DNA of 64,000 nucleotides from Diploptera punctata (lineage: Eukaryota; Arthropoda; Insecta; Blattodea; Blaberidae), in assembly GCA_030220185.1 (NCBI GenBank), contig JASPKZ010007795.1, positions 2,659,001 to 2,723,000 of the forward strand, in the 5' to 3' direction. Position 1 is the stretch's first letter; each line of letters starts with the position of its first letter. The translations under genes were made by a program, and so were the position numbers. The notes beneath the pieces are model-generated. The model searched no databases. It had not been told where the DNA came from and was given only the letters and a program-made list of their open reading frames with translations. Shown here in pieces: positions 45,101 to 54,234 of the stretch.

Positions 45101-46612
45101 AACATAGTAACGTTAATGGAGTTTCGTAATGCATTTTAAAAATCTTGACTCATTAGCCAGTCTGGCAAAAAGAAACCTACAAAACTACACTGTTGATAAT
45201 TGAGGATGACTGAGATCTCAGGTACTCTTTTATATTTCTTAAAATTTTAACATAGTGACCTGAATGGAGTTTCGTAATGCATTTTAAAAATCTTGACTCA
45301 TTACCCAGTCAGGCAAAAAAAAAATAAACCTATAAAACTACACTGTTAATTATTGAGGATGACTGAGATCTCAGGTACTGTTTTATATTTAATAAAATTT
45401 TAACATAGTGACCTCAACGAAGTTTCGTAATGCATTTTAATAATCTTCACTCATTAGCCATTCAGGCAAAAAAAAGAAAACCTACAAAATTTCACTGTTG
45501 ATTATTGAGGATGACTGAGATCTCAGGTACTGTTTTATATTTCTTAAAATTTTAACATAGTGACCTGAATGGAGTTTCGTAATGTATTTTAAAAATCTTG
45601 ACTCATTAGCCAGTCAGGCAAAAAAAAAATATAAACCTATAAAGTACACTGTTAATTATTGAGGATGACTGAGATCTTAGGTATTGTTTTATATTTCATA
45701 AAATTTTAACATAGTGACGTTAACGGTGTTTCATAATGCATTTTAATAATCTTCACTCATTAGCCATTCAGGCAAAAAAAAGAAAACCTACAAAATTTCA
45801 CTGTTTATTATTGAGGATGACTGAGATCTCAGGTACTGTTTTATTTTTCTTAAAATTTTAACATAGTGATCTGAATGGAGTTTCGTAATGCATTTTAAAA
45901 ATCTTCACTCATTTGCCAGTCAGGCAAAAAAAAAAGAAAGCCTACAAAATTTCACTGTTGATTATTGAGGATGACTGAGATCTCAGGTACTGTTTTATAT
46001 TTCTCAAAATTTTTATATAGTGACCTGAATGGAGTTTCGTATGCATTTTAAAAATCTTCACTCATTAGCCAGTCAGGCAAAAAAAAATCTACATAAGTAC
46101 TCTGTTGATTATTGAGGATGACTGAGATCTCAGGTACTGTTTTATATTTCATAAAATTTTAACATAGTGACATTAACGGAGTTTCGTAATGCATTTTAAA
46201 ATCTTGACTCATTAGCCAGTCAGGTTAAAAAAACCTACAAAACTACACTGTTGATTATTGAGGATTACTGAGATCTCAGGTACTCTCTTATATTTCTTAA
46301 AATTTTAACATAGTGACCTGATTGGAGTTTCGTAATGCATTTTAAAAATCTTGACTCATTAGCCAGTCAGGCAAAAATAACATACAAAACTACACTGTTG
46401 ATTATTGAGGATGACTGAGATCTCAGGTACTGTTTTATATTTCATAAAGTTTTAACATAGTGACCTGAATGGAGTTTCATAATGCTTTTTAAAAATCTTC
46501 ACTCATTAGCCAGTCAGGCAAAAAGAAAAGAAAACCTACAAAATTTCACTGATGATTATTGAGGATGAGTAAGATCTTAGTTACTGTTTTATATTTCATA
46601 AAATTATAAAAT

Positions 46613-47169
46613 CTTGAATCCCATCAAATGTCGATAAATCGATTGTTGTATCTGGTTACAGACTTCTATCATTTTTTCTGATATTCTAATATAATCCTTT
46701 GCCTCCATGGTGTTGTGGGCAGAACTTGAACTACAATTCCAAGTCAGACTACAAGAATTTTTTCTTAAAGAGAATTATTCGTGTGATCTCAAATATTCTA
46801 GCTAAGTTAGGTTGAAGAATTCTCCTGATGCTTCATTATCATTAGCTGAGAAGTGGGTTACATTTCCGTCATGCCGGGAGAGAGTACCAGAAATGTCTAA
46901 AGAAAATCAGGAGGCAGTGAAAAAATCTTTGCATTTTGATCTTGCTTCTTTTTTCATCATACATTTGGAAGTTAAAAAAATGTAAATATTATGTTAAAAA
47001 AGTCATATCAATGGTTATATTGAATATGGCTATGGAGACTATTGTTAGTGGATTCCATATATATTTAAATAAGCTCTAAATTTTTAGATAATAGTTGCTA
47101 AATTACAAAATTTGAAAATTTGGAATAGAACAAGCAAATTTATTAATTTACATTATATTAAATACATTT
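46613..47169 (+). other. Intron sequence with a coding-like remnant
   Basis: Around 46725-46985, two overlapping frames read ELELQFQVRLQEFFLKENYSCDLK, then (after a frameshift) LSLAEKWVTFPSCRERVPEMSKEN and SLHFDLASFFIIHLE. The composition looks like a decayed protein rather than random AT-rich translation, but I cannot name it. The rest is featureless. Confidence 0.35.
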
Positions 47170-47470
47170 GTGGCATCAGAGCCCCAGATAACTAAAGCTG
47201 ACTGAATTGGTTGCTGTCATTGATAATAATCAGATTGCAAAACAGACAGTTGCATAGTTAGTGTGATGCAATCCTTCAACTTTAATTTCAGTTTTCTTTT
47301 GACCAGCTACATATAGCATGAGGTAAGTACTGAATTGTCCTTACAAAATTGACAGTATCCTGTACTTGTCCGTATCAGTACATTAAAAAAAAGCTATGGT
47401 ATATTCAATTGAATCAAACCTGAGACCCAAGGGGTAGTAGTCAGACAAACTAACCATTACAAAACGAAGT
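47170..47470 (-). mobile_element. SINE family D, diverged copy
   Basis: Shares blocks with 20560-20890 (GAATTGGTTGCTGTCATTGAT, TAGTGTGATGCAA, AACCTGAGACCCA..GTCAGACAAACTAACCATTACAAA). The tRNA-like B box is badly decayed. Confidence 0.5.
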
Positions 47471-47516
47471 CATATATATGATATACTACCAGTAAGTTTC
47501 CTCAAGTATTATTTAA

Positions 47517-48700
47517 AGAAAAGTATCATTATTTTGACCAACTTATTTATGAGTGATTATGAAAATAAAATAACCAAAGCACATCCTCTTATGTTCAAAT
47601 TTTGGGGTAGATATGTGGACAATGTTATTGCTATAGTTAAAGAAAAACACATAGAAGATGCTTTAAAACTCTTAAATTTACAGAAGAAAACAATAAAATT
47701 CACTTTTGAAATAGAGGTGAACAAACAATTACCATTTTTAGATCTAAAATTACACAGAAATAAAGAAAAAATGGAAATAGAATTCAACATTTATTGGAAA
47801 GAAACGCACATAGATAACTACGTAAAATCAACAGGTTTTAACCATAATTCACACAAAATGGCAGTCTTCAACAACATAGTACATAGATTGGTAAATATAC
47901 CTATGAACAGTGAAAATTATGAAATAGAAAAAACACATAATCATGGTAGCAAAAGAAAATGGTTTCGAGGAAAAAATGATAACACAAAAAATTGATAAGT
48001 ACAAAAAACAGAAATTCAGAAATGAAAGCACTCTTCAGATAGAAAAACCAAAAAGAAAAGAAATACAAGAAATTCACATATCACCCTTTGGCACACGATA
48101 AATTCCAAAAAAAAAAAATTGGAAAATTCAACATCAGTTTAGCACCAAAGAATGATTATAGCTTTAAAAAAACTTACGAAAACCAACAAAAATGAAAAAC
48201 TTGAAGATAATAAAAAGTCAGGAATATATCAAATAAAATGTGCAGATTGTGATAAAGTATAGCTAGGGAAAACAAAGAGAAATTTACCCATTAGAACTAA
48301 AGAACACATAAGAAATGTAAAAAAAGGAGAGGTAGAAAAGTCTGCCGTAGCAGCTCACGTTTGGACAGAAAAACACAAAATAGATCTAAATACAAAATTA
48401 TTAAAACAGTTGGAAAATACCAGTGAACTCACAATATGGGAAAAAATCTATATACAGAAAAACAAGGAGAAAATTAAGAAATTTGAAATTCCCGGAGAAA
48501 GGAGCCTCATTACCAAGTTCTTTGGAACACAGATCCAGGGCTGACAACTTGAAGAAAGGAAAAAAATCAGTTTGTGAAAAGCTGACGATGGGGCAACGGC
48601 CTTGAAACATATGTCCAACTAAACAATCATATGAAGTAAGAATGTTAAAAAATACAAACTCAATTATTAAATTAAACCTCATAATGTTACTTCCTAATGA
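47517..48700 (+). pseudogene. PLE family H: RT C-terminus, GIY-YIG, hammerhead
   Basis: 5'-truncated PLE. The frame at 47534-47995 starts just before motif C (RYVDNVIAI, where the second catalytic aspartate is replaced by N), continues FLDLKLHRNKE and KETHIDNYVKSTGFN, and is then broken by frameshifts near 47990 and 48110. The GIY-YIG part follows (IYQIKCADCDKV, then a stop, KTKRNLPIRTKEHIRN; KSAVAAHVWTEKH; LTIWEKIYIQKN; tail FEIPGERSLITKFF, stop at 48542). A hammerhead and the end motif CCTCATAATGTTACTTCC (48675-48692) close the element. Confidence 0.85.
48576..48618 (+). ncRNA. Hammerhead ribozyme motif (family H)
   Basis: CTGACGA (48582-48588), stem II GGGGC/GCCTT loop AACG, GAAA (48604-48607), stem III ACATATGT, cleavage base C. 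Only one stem I pair is evident. Confidence 0.64.
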
Positions 48701-48945
48701 TTTTAAAATAAATTATTATTTTGAGTTGAAATTTTTATTCTTCATTACGTGTATCCAGCCTTAGCTGATTATGTGAGTTCATTTGATAGTTGTAATTCTT
48801 GAAGAACTAACTGGTGATTATATATAATTGTAGGCTTTCACGGCCGGCGTCTTGATCCATATTTGGTTCGTCTTCCGGGCTTATAGGCCGTGGTCTGGTT
48901 GTCTTCTTACTCGACGTTTCGTCTACTGCTGCGGTAGACATCATC

Positions 48946-49419
48946 CCGTGCAGTTGTGGAGAGGTGTACATCGGTACAACAAAAAGAATGATCAACACAC
49001 GATTACAAGAACACATGAGACACTGCAGGTTAAAACAAAATGAAAAATCGGCCGTAGCGGAACACTTGATGAACAACCAACAACATATTATAAGATTTGA
49101 AGATACCCAGGTATTATCACAAACATCACATTACTACACCAGACTATACAGAGAAGCCATAGAAATACACAAACATAAAAATTCCTTCAACAAAAAAGAA
49201 GAAACCTTGAAGATAAACAAAATTTGGATCCCAGCACTGCATAACACGACAACGAAGCCTATGACTTCTGCACACGGCAATACAGCGCACAACTCGGTGC
49301 GCGCAGAAAACCTCCCCTCCACCCGGGGTTTAGCTATAAACAGAGAGACAGTTTCCAATGACCATCCAGTCTGCAGCCGACTGTTGAGGAGTTCACAGAA
49401 AGCACGCAGTATCTCCTGA
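48946..49419 (+). CDS. PLE family E GIY-YIG endonuclease domain
   Basis: Intact frame of about 157 residues, starting in the element as PCSCGEVYIGTTKRMINTRLQEH (GIY-YIG box with conserved R and E/H), then KSAVAEHLMNNQQH (catalytic-region H and N), YYTRLYREAIEIHKHKNSFNKKEE and a variable tail, stop at 49417-49419. The RT domain is absent, so it is a 5'-truncated, non-autonomous fragment. A frame without any damage suggests a young insertion. The true start codon lies upstream in the full element; the first ATG here is 48964. Confidence 0.82.
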   Translation, partial: PCSCGEVYIGTTKRMINTRLQEHMRHCRLKQNEKSAVAEHLMNNQQHIIRFEDTQVLSQTSHYYTRLYREAIEIHKHKNSFNKKEETLKINKIWIPALHNTTTKPMTSAHGNTAHNSVRAENLPSTRGLAINRETVSNDHPVCSRLLRSSQKARSIS

Positions 49420-49456
49420 TGATGTCTACCGCAGCAGTAGACGAAACGTCGAGTAA
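49410..49456 (+). ncRNA. Hammerhead ribozyme motif (family E)
   Basis: CTGATGA (49416-49422), stem II GTCTAC/GTAGAC, GAAA (49443-49446), minimal stem III ACGT, cleavage base C49450, stem I CTC/GAG. The mirrored left copy (48917-48945) lacks the first three core bases. Confidence 0.8.
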
Positions 49457-49594
49457 GAAGACAACCAGACCACGGCCTATAAGCCCGGAAGACGAACCAA
49501 ATATGGATTAACTGGTGATTTTTTTATGTAAACTATGTGTAAGCTCAGCAGTAGTCCATAACTTAGGCATAGTTAATATTTATTTAACTTTCAC

Positions 49595-50162
49595 TGGGAA
49601 AAAAACACTATGAGGTTTAATTTAAGAATTAAATTAATATTTTTATTACCTCACCTCTTATCCCTTTTCCTTCTAGACTGCAGTTTTGGAGCTATATCTT
49701 CATCATCAGTAGCCTCTCATCGACCGGTGTTATGTCGTTTCTTGGCGGTTTTCCTCTTCCTTCTATTGTTGGACCGATGAACCTCTGGATCAAATCAAAG
49801 TTTGCAGGAGTTTCAAAATTCATGAGTTTATCTTTCTTGTTTTTTTGGATGTGGATTTTTTCCCAGACCGTGAGATCTTTTTGTGTATTTGATTAGGCTG
49901 CTTTTGTATCAATTAAATGTTTTTCAGACCAAGCATGGGCTGCTACAGCTGACTTGTCCACTTCACCCTTTTTTGACATTTCTGAGATGTTCTTTCAATC
50001 TATTTTTTATATTTATTTTTGTTTTTCCTATATATATATATATTCAATCTAGTTTTAAAAATAAATTTAAAAACTAGATTGAAAGAACATCTCAGAAATG
50101 TCAAAAAAGGGTGAAGTGGACAAGTCAACTGTAGCAGCCCATGCTTGGCCTGAAACACATAG

Positions 50163-50196
<34 letters not shown>

Positions 50197-50700
50197 CTTT
50201 CAATCTAGTTTTAAAAATAAATTTAAAAAGTAGATTGAAAGAACATCTCAGAAATGTCAAAAAAGGGTGAAGTGGACAAGTCAACTGTAGCAGCCCATGC
50301 TTGGCCTGAAAAACATTTAATTGATACAAAAGCTAGCCCAATGAAACACATAGATAAACAGAAAGAACTCACGGTCTGGGAAAAATTCCAATCCAAGAAA
50401 ACAAGAAAGATAAACTCATGAATTTTGAAACTCCCGCAAATTTTTTTTTGATCCAGAGGTTCATCGGTCCAACGATAGAAGGAAGAAGAAAACCGCCATG
50501 AAACGACATAACACCGGTCGATGAGAGTGTACTGATGATGGAGATATAGCTCCGAAACTGCAGTCTAGAAGAAAAAGGATATGAGGTGAGGTAATAAAAA
50601 TTAATCTAATGCTTATAGTTAATATACTTAATTATTGAGTTGGATATTTTGACTCACCTCAATAATAATTAAAAGAAACCTCATAGTGTTATTTCCTACA
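49595..50700. mobile_element. PLE family I foldback with partial third copy
   Basis: Minus-strand 3' end (about 49610-50030), then two plus-strand copies (about 50048-50165 and 50200-50625) separated by (TA)n runs. Each has the GIY-YIG tail segment (RLKEHLRNVKKGEVDKS.VAAHAW). The left hammerhead has AAAA for GAAA; the right is intact. The ends show CACTATGAGGTTTAATTTAAG and AAACCTCATAGTGTTATTTCC. Confidence 0.78.
50526..50570 (+). ncRNA. Hammerhead ribozyme motif (family I)
   Basis: CTGATGA (50532-50538), stem II GGAG/CTCC loop ATATAG, GAAA (50554-50557), stem III ACTGCAGT, cleavage base C50565. Stem I has only two pairs here (TA/TA); the mirror copy has three. Confidence 0.7.
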
Positions 50701-50894
50701 TATATTAAATGAAAAATAAAGTTTATATACTTTAGAGTGTTTTCACCAAAATCTGAGTTAACAGAGACTAGGATATTTCTGTTGTAATTTATGGATGTAC
50801 AGCTCAGCAGAACATGTTCTAAATCATCTTCAGCTTTTCAGAGTGGATACATAGGTGAGTTAGTTAGGCTGTATATATTAATTACTATATGATA

Positions 50895-51213
50895 AATTAG
50901 GTCCACCGCTGTGGTGTCGAGGTAGCGTGCTGCCTTGTCATGCAGCAGGCCCGAGTTCAATTCTCAGTTGGGACAGGCTCCTGGGTGAGGTTTTTTCGAG
51001 GTTTTCCCTCACCTGTAAGACAAATGTCAGGAAGCTTAGGGCCTAACAGTCCCCAAAAATCATCCGGTCATCATTGTCATCACCTTCCTTCACTGGTGTG
51101 AAAAGCAACAGGAAGCTACCACACCTATTATTTCCTAGTAAAGCTGCAAAGCATAGCATGAAAATGCTGATGCAGTGAAAGACTTGCCCTCAGGCAGAAT
51201 TACTATGGGTGGA
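50895..51213 (+). mobile_element. SINE family C (tRNA-derived)
   Basis: Starts with a tRNA-like head (GGTGTCGAGGTAGCGTGCTGCC, B box GAGTTCAATTC), then a body with GTCAGGAAGCTTAGGGCC, CATCCGGTCATCATTGTCATC, AGCAACAGGAAGCTACCACACC, ending GCCCTCAGGCAGAATTACTATGG. Other copies are 56636-56945 (minus) and 57925-58145 (plus, partial). Confidence 0.82.
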
Positions 51214-51217
51214 TGAT

Positions 51218-51520
51218 AAATTAGCCAAGTGGTTAAGGCAAGATATCTTTGCGCAGAGCTATGGGACTTGTGCTGGTTTTTGTGGAATTTCGGCCAGTAT
51301 GGTACCAGTGCTCACCCAACATCGTGAGGCATCTGGGTAGCTCCAATAAGTGGTGGCTCAGGTTGAGAAAACCAGCTATAATGGCTGGGAGACCCGACAT
51401 GCTGACCACATGTCACCCCTGCACTGGTTGGATGATTGGCTACCTCTGGGATTAACATATGTGGATGTGAGGTCAGCAGCCTGCTGGTAGGCCAAGGGCC
51501 TTCTTGGCCTGTCATGTCAT
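51218..51520 (+). mobile_element. SINE family B, diverged copy
   Basis: AAGTGGTTAAGGCAAGATATC head, ACCAGCTATAATGGCTGGGAGACCCGACATGCTGACC middle and GCAGCCTGCTGGTAGG end align to the full copies. Abuts the preceding SINE C. Confidence 0.75.
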
Positions 51521-51624
51521 GGAGTTTTTTATATGACGAATTTTTGCTTTTGATGCAAATCACATACTATAAGATGTTGCTATACAGTCACTTCAAATCT
51601 TTTGGTTCTTAAGAATTTTTTTGT

Positions 51625-51684
51625 AATTATATTTGAGTTATATATTTTGAGATAAGTCAAAATATACAACTCAAATATAATTAA
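51625..51684. mobile_element. 60-bp foldback
   Basis: AATTATATTTGAGTTATATATTTTGA pairs with TCAAAATATACAACTCAAATATAATT around GATAAG. The following AAACTTCATAGT is the PLE end motif, and PLE B has inserted right in it. Confidence 0.7.
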
Positions 51685-51784
51685 AATAAACTTCATAGTA
51701 TAAAATTGTAGACTTTCACAGCAGGTGTTTTGATTAATGTATTGTATGTCTTTCAGGCTAAATGGCCATGGTTTGGTTTTATTA

Positions 51785-51832
51785 TCACTCAACATTTCGT
51801 CTACTACGGCGGTAGACATCCTCAGGAGATTC
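51785..51832 (-). ncRNA. Hammerhead ribozyme motif (family B, 5' inverted copy)
   Basis: Minus strand: CTGAGGA (51819-51825), stem II GTCTAC/GTAGAC, GAAA (51795-51798), minimal stem III ATGT, cleavage base T, stem I CTC/GAG. Confidence 0.68.
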
Positions 51833-51975
51833 TGTGTGCTCTTTGACCTCCTAACTCTTCAAATGTCGGCTGCTGACTGGCTGTGCGTTGGAAATCGTGT
51901 CCTTATTTATAGTTGAGTATTGTGTGGTGATGTTTTCTGATAAAGAGTTCGTCACTTGAAGACGGTATCAAAAAA

Positions 51976-52938
51976 ATGACTATACAAATCAGAAGCCCTA
52001 CCACCAAGACTGTCAGATTGCCTAAGATACACAAGGAAGAGTTAACACCACTCAGACCTATTGTTTCGGCCATTGTATCACCAACATACGAACTTGCTAA
52101 GTTTCTAGCCTCACTACTACAACCATACATTGGAAAAGTGGACACCTATATAAAAGACTCAACGCACTACATAGAAAAAATTGACACATTAAAACTAAAG
52201 CCAAATGATAGAATACTGAGCTTTGATGTGGTTTCATTATTCACTAAGGTACCTATTGGAGACACGATGATATACTTGCAAGAACTTTTTCCCACAGACA
52301 TAGTAGCACTTTATCGCATTTGTCTTACAGAATCTTATTTCCAATGGAGAGGAACATTTTACAAACAAATAGATGGCATAGCCATGGGAAGTCCATTAAG
52401 CCCGGTAATAGCCAACTTTTATATGGAAAAATTTGAAAAACAAGTTTTAGACAACGAAACATTGAAACCCACAGTATGGCTAAGATATGTGGATGACACT
52501 TTCATCATATGGGAACATGGCAAGGAAGAATTGAAAAACTTGGAACACATAAATGGCATTTGCCCTAGTATTCAATTCACTATGGAACAAGAAGAAAACA
52601 ACAGATTGCCGTTTTTGGATGTTTTAGTGATACGAAATGAAGATATGACACTTGGATACCGAGTTTACAGGAAAATTACTTATACAAATAGGTACCTAAA
52701 CAAACAGTCAAATCATCATCCTAGCCAAAAAATTGGCATTATAAAAACTCTGGTTGATCAGGCAAACAGGATTTCTGAACCACAATATCTTCAAGAAGAA
52801 ATTAATCATCTTAAAACATTCCAAGCAAACGGATATAGTAAAATTGATTTCAGCCGTGCAGTAAATCCTAAAAAACATGGAACTAACAACAGAACTATGG
52901 AACAAATCAAAGGTAAGGTTTTTTCTACCTTATATTAA
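51976..52938 (+). CDS. PLE family B reverse transcriptase (partial)
   Basis: An intact 320-residue frame covering most of the PLE RT: LPKIHKEELTPLRP (motif 1, residues about 15-28), FDVVSLFTKVP (A), GIAMGSPLSPVIANFYME (B), RYVDDTF (C, both catalytic aspartates kept), FLDVLVIRNED (D), then thumb YTNRYLNKQSNHH and the linker. This is the telomerase-related RT of Penelope-like elements. The true N-terminus is missing (the element begins within the palm N-region after a deletion), so the ATG at 51976 is not a native start. Downstream, frame is lost just before the GIY-YIG part (stop near 53047). Confidence 0.85.
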   Translation: MTIQIRSPTTKTVRLPKIHKEELTPLRPIVSAIVSPTYELAKFLASLLQPYIGKVDTYIKDSTHYIEKIDTLKLKPNDRILSFDVVSLFTKVPIGDTMIYLQELFPTDIVALYRICLTESYFQWRGTFYKQIDGIAMGSPLSPVIANFYMEKFEKQVLDNETLKPTVWLRYVDDTFIIWEHGKEELKNLEHINGICPSIQFTMEQEENNRLPFLDVLVIRNEDMTLGYRVYRKITYTNRYLNKQSNHHPSQKIGIIKTLVDQANRISEPQYLQEEINHLKTFQANGYSKIDFSRAVNPKKHGTNNRTMEQIKGKVFSTLY

Positions 52939-53065
52939 ATCTATAACTGACAAAATAGGACGAATTCTGAAAAAAACATAGGATCCTGACTATCTACAAG
53001 TCTACACATAAAATTAGCAATGCATTAAATCCAGCAAAAGATAAATGAGAACCTTTAAGTACTGC

Positions 53066-53297
53066 TGGTATATATCGTATTCCATGTAGTTGTGGTGAAG
53101 TGTACATAGGAACTACAAAACGGATGATAAGTACAAGAATACAAGAACACGAGAGAAATTGTAGGTTGAAACAAACTGAAAAATCATCTGTAGCCGAACA
53201 TGTAGTGAATAACAAAGAACATGCCATAAAATTTGAAGAAACCCAAGTTTTGTCCAAAATACAACATTACTACACCAGACTTCACAGAGAGGCTATT
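53066..53297 (+). pseudogene. PLE family B GIY-YIG domain, first part
   Basis: GIYRIPCSCGEVYIGTTKRMISTRIQEH then KSSVAEHVVNNKEH and YYTRLHREAI, cut at 53297 by the PLE C insertion. The continuation EIYKYKNSFNKKEE begins at 55211 in the same frame once the insert and one 8-bp duplication are removed. Confidence 0.85.
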
Positions 53298-53350
53298 AAA
53301 TTATATTATTTTTAGTTTGGACATCTTACCTCAATATTAATGTTGATTTG

Positions 53351-53396
53351 TTCTTGGACATGTTTCAAAACAATTCTGTTTTATCGTCAGCTTTCC
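53351..53396 (-). ncRNA. Hammerhead ribozyme motif (family C)
   Basis: Minus strand: CTGACGA (53384-53390), stem II AAAACA/TGTTTT, GAAA (53363-53366), stem III ACATGT, cleavage base C. Same class as 6018-6062. Confidence 0.64.
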
Positions 53397-53566
53397 CAGA
53401 CTGGTTTTATTTATGTTGCATTATGTTGCACAACCTTGATGTCGATGTCAGCTCCATCCTGTGGTTGGCCAAAGAACCTCCAAACAAGGTCACGCTCCAT
53501 CGGAATATCAAAATTCATAACTCTGTTTCTGTTCTTCTGAATATAAATTTTTCCCCAAATAGTCAG

Positions 53567-53905
53567 CTATTTTGTATTTTCTAACTGTTTTAATAATTTA
53601 GTGTCTGAATTTATATTATGTTTTTCAGACCACACATGAGCAGCAACTGCAGATTTTTCAATTTCTCCATTTTTAATATTTCTTATGTGTTCTTTGGTTC
53701 TAATTTTTAGGTTTCTTTTTGTTTTTCCTATATATATCTTTTCACAACCCATGCATTCAATTTGATATATTCCTGACTTTTTATTTTTATCAGTTTTTTC
53801 ATTTTTGTTGGTTTTTATTAGTTTATTTAAACTGTAGTTATTTTTTGGTGCTAATTTAATATTAAACTTCTCAAATATATTTTGAAATTTGTTGTGTACC
53901 CAAGA
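53567..53905 (-). pseudogene. PLE family C GIY-YIG endonuclease
   Basis: GIYQIECMGCEKIYIGKTKRNLKIRTKEHIRNIKNGEIEKSAVAAH (box residues in short: GIY..YIG..R..EH) with the preceding linker HSWVHNKFQNIFEKFNI. The frame is open until LLKQLENTK, then the tail (TIWGKIYIQKN, FDIPMERDLV) has one stop (53566). The linker is split by a SINE at 53915-54225. Confidence 0.82.
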
Positions 53906-53914
53906 GTGATATGT

Positions 53915-54225
53915 AAAAAAAAAGTAAAGTGATCCCACAACAGGCCCGGAGGCCCTTTGGGTAGTAGGAGGTTAAGGCTCCCACTTTTTCTAGACATCGG
54001 CACTTTATGTCAGCCGGGTTGTCAGCCCTGCGTGACGGCCGCCTTTACCCCCAGAACAAGCGTCTGGTACTCATTTCCGTTAGAGGCTGAGTTGACCCCA
54101 GGGCCATAGTGCCGCCAGAGGGTTTGGGGTCAGTTTAAAAATCCTGACCCCAACGGGACTTGAACCTTCCACCCTCCGGCTTGTAGCTCAGTGCCTTAAC
54201 CACTACGCTACGGCGTGCCCCCAGG
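53915..54225 (-). mobile_element. SINE family A nested in PLE C
   Basis: Flanked by the 9-bp duplication GTGATATGT (53906-53914 and 54226-54234). 311 bp, head CACGCCGTAGCGTAGTGG and B box GGTTCAAGTCC on the minus strand, nearly identical to 975-1290. Youngest layer of a three-level nest. Confidence 0.9.
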
Positions 54226-54234
54226 GTGATATGT

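Larger units (their letters stand above)
30131..46612. repeat. Satellite array, ~150-bp monomer (about 108 copies)
   Basis: Head-to-tail tandem array inside MED12 intron 5. Successive copies of AACATAGTGA start at 30139, 30291, 30437, 30589 and 30735 (spacing 146-152). The main length variable is an A run of about 5-17 after CAGTCAGGC. Each monomer has a perfect 12-bp palindrome CTGAGATCTCAG in many copies and the block TTGACTCATTAGCCAGTC. Variants include CTTATTAGCCAGTCAAGC types clustered at 33.5-35.6 and 39.2-40.6 kb. A 5.45-kb higher-order unit (30437-35885) is repeated immediately after (35886 to about 40930), with about five monomers lost and one 312-bp insertion. No open frame. The right edge decays near 46600. 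Confidence 0.97.
48820..49508 (+). mobile_element. PLE family E, compact copy with inverted termini
   Basis: Flanked by the perfect 12-bp duplication TAACTGGTGATT (48808-48819 and 49509-49520). The left end is an inverted copy of the 3' terminus (TTCACGGCCGG ... CTCGACGTTTCGTCTAC...) that stops at 48945 in the middle of the hammerhead core. The GIY-YIG coding part follows directly and then the normal 3' end with a complete hammerhead. This inverted extension at the 5' side is a known PLE insertion style. Confidence 0.9.

Noticed and set aside
30131..46612. Hammerhead-like boxes on the minus strand of every satellite monomer (CTAATGAGTC and GAAACTCC...GGTC).
   Set aside because: The essential G of CTGANGA is A in nearly all monomers, stem I does not pair and stem II is only two pairs with a very long loop. 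It is probably chance, although satellite hammerheads are known in other animals.
30131..46612. CRISPR-like array because of regular repeats.
   Set aside because: The whole ~150-bp unit is repeated with no unique spacers; eukaryotic satellite.
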